This document shows positions 6,886-14,281 of a stretch of DNA of 18,403 nt, in pieces (position 1 is the stretch's first letter; each line of letters starts with the position of its first letter). The notes below the pieces were generated by a model. That model made no database searches. It was given only the letters and a program-made list of their open reading frames with translations, and had not been told where the DNA came from. The stretch covers positions 1 through 18,403 of the forward strand of contig VFHF01000264.1 of NCBI GenBank assembly GCA_009392095.1, given 5' to 3'. The position numbers and the translations under genes were made by a program. This DNA is from SAR202 cluster bacterium (GTDB taxonomy: Bacteria > Chloroflexota > Dehalococcoidia > Lucifugimonadales > UBA3495).

Positions 6886-7995
6886 ATGAATACTCAAGAA
6901 ATGGGCCATCTTTCTTCCCTTTACGGAGGATATTGGAACCATAACGTTCTCGATTTCTGTTACATGACCAACCGGTACTTCCCGCCAATGCAGATGATTG
7001 ATGACATGCAATCCAGATTACCGGAACTGATCGGCAGTTACCCATCCACCAACTGGTTTCTTTCATCGTTATTAGCTGAACAGGTCGGCGTCAGTGAACA
7101 CGAATTAGTCGTAGGTAATGGCGCTAGCGAGCTCATCAATGCGGTTGTCTCGCGGTACGTTCATCGCCTGGCAGTGCCGGTTCCTACGTTTGAGGAATTC
7201 GTGAACCGTGCCAAGATTCTTGGTCGGGAAGTCCGTTCTTTCACGCCATCACAACGCTTTGACCTTGATATCGACGAATTTATTGGTCACGTGACAAAGA
7301 CGGACTCAGACTCTGCGCTCCTCATTCGCCCCAACAACCCAACGGGTAGTTATCTCTGTAAGAGTGACTTGGTGTATTTTCTGGACCGCATGAAGGCCCT
7401 CAACCTGGTGTTGGTGGACGAATCCTTCTTGGACTTTGTTGACGCTGAGGCTGATCCATCTTCATTGGACCTTATCGGCGAGTATCCAAACCTATTGATC
7501 CTGAAGAGCCTATCCAAGAACTGTGGCATTCCGGGCATCAGGCTTGGGTACGCGGCAACCGGTAATGCAGAACGGTTGGCCGATCTGCGCAAGGACGTGC
7601 CAATTTGGAGTATCAACTCATTCGCCCAATTTTTCCTTGAGGAGATGGGCGGGTACCGTCAGGAATACATCGAATCATGCTTCCAAGTCAGACAAGCGAC
7701 TAAGAAATTGGTTAAAGGCCTTGAGTCGGTACCCTATCTTCATCCGTACCCCACACAAGGAAACTTTGTCCTGTGCCGGGTCTTATACGGATTCACCGGA
7801 GCGGAGCTAGCCGAACGCCTATTTGAAGACAGCCGAATCCTGATCAATGACTGCGGTTCGAAAGAAGGACTTGGGGGCAATTTCATACGGATCGCATGCC
7901 GGACCGAAGCAGACAACGATCGAATAGTGGAATCCCTCATGCGGCTTGCGAAATTCACCCAATCAGACGAGGTCGGAACCGTAGGTGCGAGGTAA
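6886..7995 (+). CDS. Class I/II PLP-dependent aminotransferase or decarboxylase (HisC/CobD type)
   Basis: 369 residues from ATG 6886, chosen because GAGGAAA at 6877-6883 precedes it; an in-frame ATG at 6835 would begin inside the tandem repeat and has no ribosome site. Fold-type I features are VVGNGASELI (75-84), RPNNPTG (148-154), VDES with Asp178 for the pyridine nitrogen, and LKSLSKNCGIPGIRLGY with the PLP lysine at 211 and Arg219. The N-terminal segment LDFCYMTNRYFPP is of the kind found in aminotransferase domains fused to LicC-like nucleotidyltransferases. Here the two are separate neighbouring genes with only three bases between them. Possible reactions are transamination of a phosphonate or phospho-aldehyde, or decarboxylation of a phospho-amino acid as in CobD. 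Family sure, substrate open. Confidence 0.87.
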   Translation: MNTQEMGHLSSLYGGYWNHNVLDFCYMTNRYFPPMQMIDDMQSRLPELIGSYPSTNWFLSSLLAEQVGVSEHELVVGNGASELINAVVSRYVHRLAVPVPTFEEFVNRAKILGREVRSFTPSQRFDLDIDEFIGHVTKTDSDSALLIRPNNPTGSYLCKSDLVYFLDRMKALNLVLVDESFLDFVDAEADPSSLDLIGEYPNLLILKSLSKNCGIPGIRLGYAATGNAERLADLRKDVPIWSINSFAQFFLEEMGGYRQEYIESCFQVRQATKKLVKGLESVPYLHPYPTQGNFVLCRVLYGFTGAELAERLFEDSRILINDCGSKEGLGGNFIRIACRTEADNDRIVESLMRLAKFTQSDEVGTVGAR

Positions 7996-7998
7996 CTG

Positions 7999-8751
7999 AT
8001 GAAAGGACTGATATTGTCCGCAGGCATGGGCACTCGACTCGATCCGCTAACCCGTACCTGCCCTAAATGTATGGTCCACGTGGCCGGCCGGCCGATGATG
8101 GAGTACCAATTGGATGCTCTGAGGAAGGCAGGCGTGGTCGAATGCACGATCGTCGTGGGGTACATGGCCGACGCGGTCCGAGATTATTTCGGCGCCTCCT
8201 ACCGAGGACTCAACCTGTCCTACGTGGAGAACACGGTCTACGCCGAAACCAACAACCTCTATTCATTCTGGCTGGCAAGGGCCGAACTGGACGACGACAC
8301 TCTGCTTCTGGAAGCGGACTTGGTATTTGATACCCAGTTGGTCAGCCAACTGGTGAGTATGGACGAATCCAATGTGGCCGTCGTGGACCGATACCAGCCA
8401 AGTATGGACGGCACTGTGATTTTGGCCTCTAGTGATTTCGCTGAATCGATGGTCCTCAAGTCAGATCAAGGCCGGTGGTTTGACTACCGCACAGCCCTAA
8501 AAACCGTGAACATATACCGGCTTTCAAAAGAAACCTTGGCGAACGTTATCCTCCCTGAGATGGAAGCGTTTCTAAACGATGGCCGAACAGGCCAATATTA
8601 CGAAGCAGTATTCGCTAGCCTAATCGCTTCAGGGCGCATGGAGATGGCCGTGCTGAATACAGGAAACAAGAAGTGGGCAGAGATCGATACGCTGGACGAC
8701 CTCAAAAAGGCGGAAAAGATGTTTGCTTCTGCCCCAGCCGCGATCGGTTAA
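7999..8751 (+). CDS. LicC-like nucleotidyltransferase (phosphocholine/aminoethylphosphonate cytidylyltransferase type)
   Basis: 250 residues. The N-terminus LILSAGMGTRLDPLT with PK at residues 22-23 is the signature of NTP transferases. The later segment NTVYAETNNLYSFWLAR followed by TLLLEADLVFD closely recalls LicC and PntC type cytidylyltransferases, which couple CTP to phosphocholine, phosphoethanolamine or 2-aminoethylphosphonate, rather than hexose-1-phosphate enzymes. The C-terminus KKWAEIDTLDDLKKAEKMF fits the same group. ATG 7999 has GAGGT at 7987-7991, inside the end of the previous gene, so translational coupling is likely. The neighbours (a PLP enzyme before and a methyltransferase after) suggest production of a CDP-activated amino-alcohol or phosphonate. 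A simple sugar-nucleotide role is less likely but not excluded. Confidence 0.85.
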   Translation: MKGLILSAGMGTRLDPLTRTCPKCMVHVAGRPMMEYQLDALRKAGVVECTIVVGYMADAVRDYFGASYRGLNLSYVENTVYAETNNLYSFWLARAELDDDTLLLEADLVFDTQLVSQLVSMDESNVAVVDRYQPSMDGTVILASSDFAESMVLKSDQGRWFDYRTALKTVNIYRLSKETLANVILPEMEAFLNDGRTGQYYEAVFASLIASGRMEMAVLNTGNKKWAEIDTLDDLKKAEKMFASAPAAIG

Positions 8752-8796
8752 CCGCAGTGGCCGGTGCGGCCTCTAGGAATTTCCAGGAGATGTTTA

Positions 8797-9525
8797 TTGA
8801 GCACGGCGGATGAATGGTCCAAACAGAGCGCGATAGATTATTACGCTCAACATCGCCACGAGGTCTCAGACCTCTATCCTTCTGAAAAAGTATTTCTTCC
8901 GCGGGTGTTATTTCCAGGCATCAAGGTGCTGGATGTGGGTTGTGCCTCGGGCGGGTTCTTCAACATCATGCGTACCTACGAGCCGGCGATTGAATACACC
9001 GGGATTGATCTATCGGTAAAAGCCGTGGGAATGGCCCGCGAGAGGTATCCAGACGCTAAGTTCATCGTCACGGAAGGCTTTGGGTTGCCATTCGACGACG
9101 ACACTTTCGATTTGGTCCATTGCACTAGTGTTTTCAACAATGAACCAAATTACCAGGCGATGTTACAAGAGATGTACCGAGTCTCCAGCCGCTTCGTTCT
9201 GATTGATATAAGACTGCTTAAGAACATCGGTAAACAGCAAAACTCGATCTACAATATCCAATTTGAAGGCAGCCGTGTTGAAGCCACGGTTCCGTACGTC
9301 GTGAATGATGCAGATGAGGTAGCCAACTTTATCCTCGGATTAAAGCCCAAGCCCAAGGCGCTGCGCGCGACCGGGTACTTCCACCAAATGGCCAAAGAGG
9401 CTGAACATTCTGAGTTTGAAGTCTGCATGACCGTATTATTGGTCCAAAAAGGGTATGCCGGGAGCGGGGCGACGGTGATAGACCTAGGCAACCTGCCTAT
9501 CAAGTTTTCCATCTCCGGCGACTAA
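8797..9525 (+). CDS. Class I SAM-dependent methyltransferase
   Basis: 242 residues from TTG 8797, preferred because AGGAG at 8785-8789 lies seven bases upstream; the in-frame GTG at 8764 has no such site. The Rossmann motif I is VLDVGCASGGFF (44-55), with the acidic residue ending strand beta2 at Asp71 (YTGIDLS), and a motif-II-like LPFDDDTFDLVHC at 97-109, typical of Methyltransf_11 proteins. It is the third gene of the cassette, 45 bases after the nucleotidyltransferase. In that setting N-methylation of an amino headgroup or O-methylation of a glycan or phosphonate are candidate jobs. No membrane segments, so cytosolic. Substrate specificity cannot be deduced. Confidence 0.85.
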   Translation: MSTADEWSKQSAIDYYAQHRHEVSDLYPSEKVFLPRVLFPGIKVLDVGCASGGFFNIMRTYEPAIEYTGIDLSVKAVGMARERYPDAKFIVTEGFGLPFDDDTFDLVHCTSVFNNEPNYQAMLQEMYRVSSRFVLIDIRLLKNIGKQQNSIYNIQFEGSRVEATVPYVVNDADEVANFILGLKPKPKALRATGYFHQMAKEAEHSEFEVCMTVLLVQKGYAGSGATVIDLGNLPIKFSISGD

Positions 9526-9598
9526 GTCGACGCCTGCCTTTGATACGCCGGAAATTTGAACCAGAAAGACGGATATCACCTGCGGCCGGTACGGTCAA

Positions 9599-10257
9599 AT
9601 GGCCAATTCCAACCCAAGGCCCAAAGTCTCGACAAAGTTGGACTTGGTTATCTTCGCAATCTTGCCGATGGTCTTTCTTGGCGGATTGCTCGCTGGCCTG
9701 GTTGCCTCAGGAGTTCTCTCTCTAAAACCGTTAACAGACGGTAAAGGAGCTGTCGAGGTCCTGCTTTTGGGCCCGGCGGGAGACCTGATCACCGGCAAGC
9801 ACGACGTAAAACTGCGGTCTTCTAATGGCTTAGTGACCGTTGTCGTCCCTGCGGGCTCGGTATTTTCTCCAATCACCTCGAATTACCACGAGGATGGGTT
9901 CTCTGATATGCCGGAGATGTCCCGAAGTTTCACCGGCGCTGGGGGGTGTCCGTAACTTCGTTGGACGCGGGAGATGACCCAGTCGATCTACAGCAGATGT
10001 AGTCCATCACTGTAGCGATCGGGCCTGACGAACTAGCCTTGGCAGAGGCCGATTATTCGCGTTTCGTGATTTATCATTACATGGACCGCTTCCAGAACTG
10101 GGAAGCGTTACCCACCCAGGCCGGACCGGTACCGTCTGCCGTGGCAGCCCAGGTTGGCGACCTAAGCCTGTTTGCGCTAACTGTCGGCCAGCCGCTCTCC
10201 AGGAAAGAGGCGCCTGCCCCAGAAACGCAAAGGAACAGGTCTCTAGGAGAACGGTAG
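9599..10257 (+). pseudogene. Broken gene for a membrane-anchored extracytoplasmic protein
   Basis: The first part (9599-9955) has a basic N-terminus, one strong hydrophobic segment (about residues 14-42) and then GLVTVVVPAGSVF, a beta-strand segment typical of extracellular domains. Its frame stops at 9953-9955 just after a run of six G (9941-9946). Adding one G joins it in frame to VSVTSLDAGDDPVDLQQM, which stops at an in-frame TAG (10000-10002). The same frame resumes with SITVAIGPDELALAEADY and later RFQNWEALPTQ and VGDLSLFAL, which resembles the usual ending of bacterial or archaeal surface proteins. One frameshift plus one nonsense codon suggests a decaying gene; two assembly errors are the alternative. 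There is no clear ribosome site at 9599. Confidence 0.65.
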
Positions 10258-10371
10258 TCCGGTTTCCGGAACAGGATTTGTGTATTCTTAGCCGCGGTGG
10301 GAAAATGGCCAGGCTCACCATCACCTGTAACAGCCATTGGCGGGCAAAACCAACGATTGAGGAGAAACGAC

Positions 10372-11127
10372 GTGGCGTCAATCAGAGTTAATAAGGCGAA
10401 GCAGAAATTGCAGAACGGGGAAATTATCACCGTGGTTTCCGGTCTGCAGAGCAGCGACATTATCGATTTCTTGGGTCCAATGGGCTTCGATGCCGCTTGG
10501 ATCGAGTGCGAGCACGGATCGATCGACTGGCACGAATTGGGCAATATGACTAGAGCTTGTGATCTCTGGGAGATGGCTTCAGTAACCAGGGTCAATTCCA
10601 ACGACCCTGGCCTGATTACTCGCACTCTTGACCGGGGCTCGTTGGGGATAGTGGTGCCCCACGTGAACACTAAAGAGGCTGCTGAACAGGCAGCCCAATC
10701 CACAAAATACTCCCCTTTGGGCTACCGGGGGATGTTTGGCGGGCGGCAATCTTTTGGGGTCGGTGACTACTTCCACCGGGCCAACGATCAAACGATGGTC
10801 ATCGTGCTGCTCGAAGAGGCTGAGGCCCTCGAGAATTTGGACGAGATACTGACGGTGCCGGACATCGACGTGTTTTTCATAGCTCCGTCCGACCTTTCCC
10901 AGACAATGGGCCACATTGGTGATGCCGGCCATCCGGAAGTCTTGAAGGCGATCGACGATGGCATCGCCAAGATCATAGCCGCAGGAAAGGTGGCGGGAAC
11001 GCTGGTCAACGACGCAAACGTGGAAGAATACGCCCAGAAAGGGATCCAGTTCTTGATGACGCCTTGGAACGCTTGGGTGGCCAGAGGAGCCGCCGCCTTC
11101 GTGGAGAAGGCCAACAATGCACGTTAA
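10372..11127 (+). CDS. HpcH/HpaI family aldolase (class II pyruvate aldolase)
   Basis: 251 residues from GTG 10372, chosen because AGGAG at 10360-10364 precedes it by seven bases; an upstream ATG at 10297 gives an unconserved extension. Members cleave 4-hydroxy-2-oxo acids to pyruvate and an aldehyde using a divalent metal. The expected residues are present: WIECEHGSID with His48, VTRVN with Arg73, VLLEEAEAL with metal ligand Glu148, and FIAPSDLS with metal ligand Asp174. YSPLGYRG at 113-120 is the usual substrate loop. The gene converges with the MFS transporter gene, leaving 30 bases, and follows the pseudogene by 114 bases. No other gene of a known aromatic pathway is adjacent, so the physiological substrate is open. 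Confidence 0.9.
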   Translation: MASIRVNKAKQKLQNGEIITVVSGLQSSDIIDFLGPMGFDAAWIECEHGSIDWHELGNMTRACDLWEMASVTRVNSNDPGLITRTLDRGSLGIVVPHVNTKEAAEQAAQSTKYSPLGYRGMFGGRQSFGVGDYFHRANDQTMVIVLLEEAEALENLDEILTVPDIDVFFIAPSDLSQTMGHIGDAGHPEVLKAIDDGIAKIIAAGKVAGTLVNDANVEEYAQKGIQFLMTPWNAWVARGAAAFVEKANNAR

Positions 11128-11157
11128 GCGCAGTTAATCCCTGACTCGAAGTGCCTG

Positions 11158-12510
11158 TTATGCCGGTGGAGAGCCTGTGTCTTTGGGAACAGACTCCCTC
11201 TCTGTTTTGTTCAGGGGCATCAGCATCAAAGCGCCGATGACGAACAAGGCCGCGGCGCCAGCTATCAGAACTTGGTATCCAAAATCGTCCGCACGGCCTG
11301 GAATTCGGTTTAGGGCATCGATGCCTGGGCCAAGCATTTTTGCAATGGCTGCGCCGCCGATGGTCGCCAAGTTGACTACCCCCATGTGTAGGCCGGCCTG
11401 GCCTTGTTCTGCAAGTTCGTTGGCCAGGGCCCAATTTGCGCTCAGCAATACACCTATCGACGCGCCGATAACGCTGGCGATGATCAAGACCTGCGTTGAG
11501 TCGTCCGCGGTCAGCATCCATAAAGTGCTTAGTGCTGCGCCAATCGCGCCAACCACGACCACCGGCTTTCTGCCCACCCGGTCCGACACCCACCCTGAGA
11601 TATGCACGCCAATTGCCAAAGCGCCGGCGATCACCAACGTCATGCGTCCCAAAGCCTCGGCCGGATTGTCTAGACCCACCGAGTCCCTGAGGAAGAAAAG
11701 CCCGTAGGTTTGGAATGAGGCTATGGCGGTGATCATGATCAGACGGGAGATCAGGAATAGGCTTAGTTGGCCACTCATCACCGAACGGAACGACGATTGA
11801 ATATCAGTCCGCTGAGAGTCTGAGGGCGCCTTTAATTCCCGGCGCGAAACCTGGACTGAAGTGATCGAGATCGCCAGAATCATGAGGAAAGCAAGAATAC
11901 CCAGAGAGATCCATTCCCAGTCGAGGGACCCGGTATTGCCAATCAAAGCGCCGGTGACCGCGATCATTACCGCTCCGCCGGCGGCGTCGGACATGATCTT
12001 CATAGATGATGCCATGCCGATGCGATTCAACGGCACACAGTCCCGGATCAGCGCTAACCCTGGTCCGTATGCGATGTTCACGTTGGCTTGAATGAAGATC
12101 CAGACAGCGAACAAAACACCGAAGTTGGGAGCTAGTCTGATGCCCACCAACCCAATTGCGGAGAACACGGCGCCTGAGATGATGAACGGGACGCGGCGGC
12201 CAAACGCAGACTGAGTACGGTCGCTGATACGTCCGATGGTTGGCTGGACCATGGCTGCCATGATCAGACCACTTATGCCCAAGATCGCCAGATAGGTGTT
12301 CTTAAACTCGTCCGGTGCTACCGTCAGAACGATCACAGGCAGCACCACAGTGTCCATTGCCAAGATGAATCCAGTGATCCCAAAGCTGAAGGAATTCAGC
12401 TTAAGGAGATCCCATTGGCTCCAGTTCTCAACCGATGAACCTTGGGCCATTTTGGCGTCCGCCTGGTTTAAGATCGATTCCTTCGCAGGTCGCATGCCAG
12501 CCGTGCGCAT
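11158..12510 (-). CDS. Major facilitator superfamily transporter (GPH/SLC45-like)
   Basis: 450 residues with about twelve hydrophobic segments. The loop after segment 2 carries GRISDRTQSAFGRRVPFI (93-110), the extended motif A seen in sucrose and other GPH/SLC45-type symporters, and the matching loop of the second half is WVSDRVGRKPVVV. The protein sits in the cytoplasmic membrane and probably couples substrate movement to a cation gradient. The first 30 or so residues are hydrophilic. ATG codons at residues 6 and 21 are alternative starts, and none has a clear ribosome site. A ten-base palindrome, ACAGGCCTGT (12523-12532), lies 12 bases upstream of the first ATG. Divergent from the cobalamin-binding-type gene and convergent with the aldolase. 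Substrate unknown. Confidence 0.88.
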   Translation of the reverse strand: MRTAGMRPAKESILNQADAKMAQGSSVENWSQWDLLKLNSFSFGITGFILAMDTVVLPVIVLTVAPDEFKNTYLAILGISGLIMAAMVQPTIGRISDRTQSAFGRRVPFIISGAVFSAIGLVGIRLAPNFGVLFAVWIFIQANVNIAYGPGLALIRDCVPLNRIGMASSMKIMSDAAGGAVMIAVTGALIGNTGSLDWEWISLGILAFLMILAISITSVQVSRRELKAPSDSQRTDIQSSFRSVMSGQLSLFLISRLIMITAIASFQTYGLFFLRDSVGLDNPAEALGRMTLVIAGALAIGVHISGWVSDRVGRKPVVVVGAIGAALSTLWMLTADDSTQVLIIASVIGASIGVLLSANWALANELAEQGQAGLHMGVVNLATIGGAAIAKMLGPGIDALNRIPGRADDFGYQVLIAGAAALFVIGALMLMPLNKTERESVPKDTGSPPA

Positions 12511-12565
12511 CCAATCGTTAGGACAGGCCTGTGCCTTACACCTGACCTGATGATTGACCGAGGTC

Positions 12566-12571
12566 TATAAT
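12566..12571 (+). promoter_or_regulatory. Candidate -10 box for the gene at 12699
   Basis: A consensus TATAAT lies in the divergent region 12511-12698, 127 bases upstream of ATG 12699. I see no good -35 at the correct distance; the nearest TTGACC is only six bases away. Weak prediction. The rest of this 188-base gap shows only the small palindrome at 12523-12532. Confidence 0.25.
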
Positions 12572-12698
12572 ACATCAGCTTACGCACCGGAAACCTCGAT
12601 TGACGGAGCTGGTAGGAATGGTTTCAAACGAATACCAGCTAATATCGATCGTGTGCTAAGGGCGCCACCTATTCAAAAACGGAGGGCGGAACTCAGAA

Positions 12699-13670
12699 AT
12701 GAAGATTTGTTCCCTACTCCCCAGCGGGACCGAGATATTGTTTGCCCTAGGGCTGGGCGACCAAGTCGCGGGCGTCTCTGACCTGTGTGACTTTCCAGCA
12801 GAGGCTCGGTTCAAGCCAGTGGTCAGCCGCAGTAAAGTAGATCCGTCGGTCATGTCTAGCGACGAGGTGGAAGCTGCCATGATCGACATATTGACCAGAG
12901 GTGATAATCCCTTTGAGTTGGACCAAGAGTGGCTGGTTCGGGAGTCGCCAGACGTGATTTTGACCCAGGACCTTTGTCACGTCTGCGAAGTAGATGCCGG
13001 GCAGGTCACCGGAGTTGTTGCTGGAATGGATGTCCAGCCTGAGATAGTAGTGCTACAGCCGAAGACGTTCGAAGGAGTACTGGACTCGTTCTTGCAGATC
13101 GGACTCGCCTGCGGCGCTGAAACTGAAGCGAATGAGGCCATTGCCGAAATACGTCAGCGGGTCAGGTCGATCCAAGACAAACTACCGGCGGCCGCGCATT
13201 GGCCACGGGTGTTTTCTATCGAGGGAATCAATCCCTTGGTATTGGGCGGCCACTGGATACCCGATCTTTTGGAACTGGCCGGAGGAAACCAGGATTTGCT
13301 CCCCTCCGGCAGCGCCGCTAAACGATTGGAATGGGGCGAGGTCCATGACTATAACCCCGATAAACTGTTCGTAGACCTGTGCTCGTCTGACCTGGCAAGA
13401 AATCTTCGTGAAGTCCCGTGGTTGGAGAGCCAAGAAGGTTGGCGGAATATGACGTGTGTCCAGAACGGCGAAGTCTATCTGATCGATCATTCATACTTTA
13501 GCCGGCCCGGGCCTAGAACCATTGAAGGCTTGGAGATTCTGGCCCAATTAACTCATCCAGACCTATTTAACGGGTTGGTGCCCAGGAACGCGGTGGTCAA
13601 GCTAGATGTTCAACGTTACGAGGGCCGTCCAGACGGGGAGATCAGCGACGCCTTCAGCCCCTATTACTAA
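12699..13670 (+). CDS. Periplasmic-binding-protein-fold cobalamin-binding protein without signal peptide (BtuF-like)
   Basis: 323 residues with the TroA/BtuF helical-backbone fold signatures: MKICSLLPSGTEILFALGLG at the start, SPDVILTQDLCHVCEVD (93-109), a long central helix region (about 140-170), FSIEGINPLVLGGHWIPDLL, and RPGPRTIEGLEILAQL near the end. Proteins of this group are usually named cobalamin-binding protein. No signal peptide or lipobox is present and the first beta strand begins at residue 2, so it is probably cytosolic or the export signal has been lost. GGAGG at 12681-12685 is the likely ribosome site, though 13 bases from ATG. No ABC permease or ATPase gene is adjacent. The Cys pair in CHVC (103-106) could bind metal or a corrinoid, which is inference. 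Confidence 0.8.
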   Translation: MKICSLLPSGTEILFALGLGDQVAGVSDLCDFPAEARFKPVVSRSKVDPSVMSSDEVEAAMIDILTRGDNPFELDQEWLVRESPDVILTQDLCHVCEVDAGQVTGVVAGMDVQPEIVVLQPKTFEGVLDSFLQIGLACGAETEANEAIAEIRQRVRSIQDKLPAAAHWPRVFSIEGINPLVLGGHWIPDLLELAGGNQDLLPSGSAAKRLEWGEVHDYNPDKLFVDLCSSDLARNLREVPWLESQEGWRNMTCVQNGEVYLIDHSYFSRPGPRTIEGLEILAQLTHPDLFNGLVPRNAVVKLDVQRYEGRPDGEISDAFSPYY

Positions 13671-13721
13671 ATAGCCAGAACTCAACCAATTTCTGTGGTG
13701 GCAGCCGAATATTTGAGCGTA

Positions 13722-13727
13722 TATAAT
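13722..13727 (+). promoter_or_regulatory. Candidate -10 box for the flavin reductase gene
   Basis: A perfect TATAAT lies 41 bases before the TTG start at 13769, in the 98-base gap after the cobalamin-binding-type gene. The hexamer 17 bases upstream (TGGCAG, 13699-13704) is a poor -35. If real, the flavin reductase is transcribed separately from the gene before it. Confidence 0.35.
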
Positions 13728-13768
13728 ATTGGCGATCGCACCTGTATCACTATTGTGTAGGTATTGTC

Positions 13769-14254
13769 TTGTTAGATACTTCCGAGTTTAGGGCTGCCCT
13801 AGGACTGTTTGCCACCGGCGTGACGGTTATAACGACACTGGATGATGACGGTGAACCCCATTCTATGACGGCGAACGCTTTCTCATCGATATGCCTGGAT
13901 CCTCCGACCGTCATGGTCTGTATAGCCCACGGGACCAATACCCATGGTTTCATGGAAAAGACAAGCAAGTTCGGAGTGAATATTCTCAGGCAAGAGCAGC
14001 AAGAACTGGGTGCACATTTCGCTAAGAAACCGGAAGACCGGACCGCCGACGTTGAATTCAATTACTCGAAAGCGGACGACCAGTTGCCGGTGTTGAATGG
14101 GTCAATGGTTTTCTTCGGCTGCGAAGTGCTTGGATCCCATGTTTACGGCGACCATACGATATATGTCGGTCTAGTAAAAGAAATGCGCCGGAACGAGTCC
14201 GGCGCACCTCTGATGTTCTACAACAGCCGCTGGTACAACCCGGCGGAAGATTAG
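13769..14254 (+). CDS. Flavin reductase-like domain protein
   Basis: 161 residues from a TTG start; no ATG occurs before residue 33 and the conserved fold begins at once, so TTG is the best choice although the ribosome site (TAGGT, 13757-13761) is weak. FATGVTVITT (14-23), HSMTANAFSSICLDPPTVMVCI (from residue 31) and a C-terminal YNSRWY are hallmarks of the flavin reductase-like split-barrel family (HpaC/NTA component B type), which use NAD(P)H to reduce FMN or FAD for a partner monooxygenase. The luciferase-like enzyme at the left edge of the window is a possible but distant partner. A perfect nine-base GC-rich hairpin is embedded in its coding sequence at 14184-14206. Confidence 0.9.
   Translation: MLDTSEFRAALGLFATGVTVITTLDDDGEPHSMTANAFSSICLDPPTVMVCIAHGTNTHGFMEKTSKFGVNILRQEQQELGAHFAKKPEDRTADVEFNYSKADDQLPVLNGSMVFFGCEVLGSHVYGDHTIYVGLVKEMRRNESGAPLMFYNSRWYNPAED
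14184..14206 (+). other. Perfect 9-bp GC-rich hairpin within the 3' end of the flavin reductase gene
   Basis: TGCGCCGGA and TCCGGCGCA are exact inverted complements around the loop ACGAG. There is no T-run, so it is not a standard terminator. It ends 48 bases before the end of the gene and could affect mRNA decay or be a chance product of coding constraints. Confidence 0.5.
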
Positions 14255-14281
14255 ACTGTAACTTTTACCGACGGCTAGCCA

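Noticed and set aside
7740..8165. Minus-strand ORF of 141 codons spanning the aminotransferase/nucleotidyltransferase junction
   Set aside because: It opposes two well-supported genes and shows no domain or ribosome site.
8764..8796. GTG start for the methyltransferase
   Set aside because: TTG 8797 has AGGAG seven bases upstream and gives a normal N-terminus.
10297..10371. Longer N-terminus for the HpcH/HpaI aldolase
   Set aside because: The GTG at 10372 has AGGAG seven bases upstream, and the extension does not resemble the family.
10077..10703. Minus-strand ORF of 208 codons over the pseudogene end and the aldolase start
   Set aside because: Antisense to the aldolase; low-complexity composition with no recognisable motifs.
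11006..11593. Minus-strand ORF of 195 codons overlapping the MFS gene in another frame
   Set aside because: It is rich in Arg, Gly and Pro as expected for an out-of-frame reading of a GC-rich membrane protein gene.
14184..14206. Hairpin as terminator of the flavin reductase gene
   Set aside because: It lies within the coding sequence and lacks a T-run.
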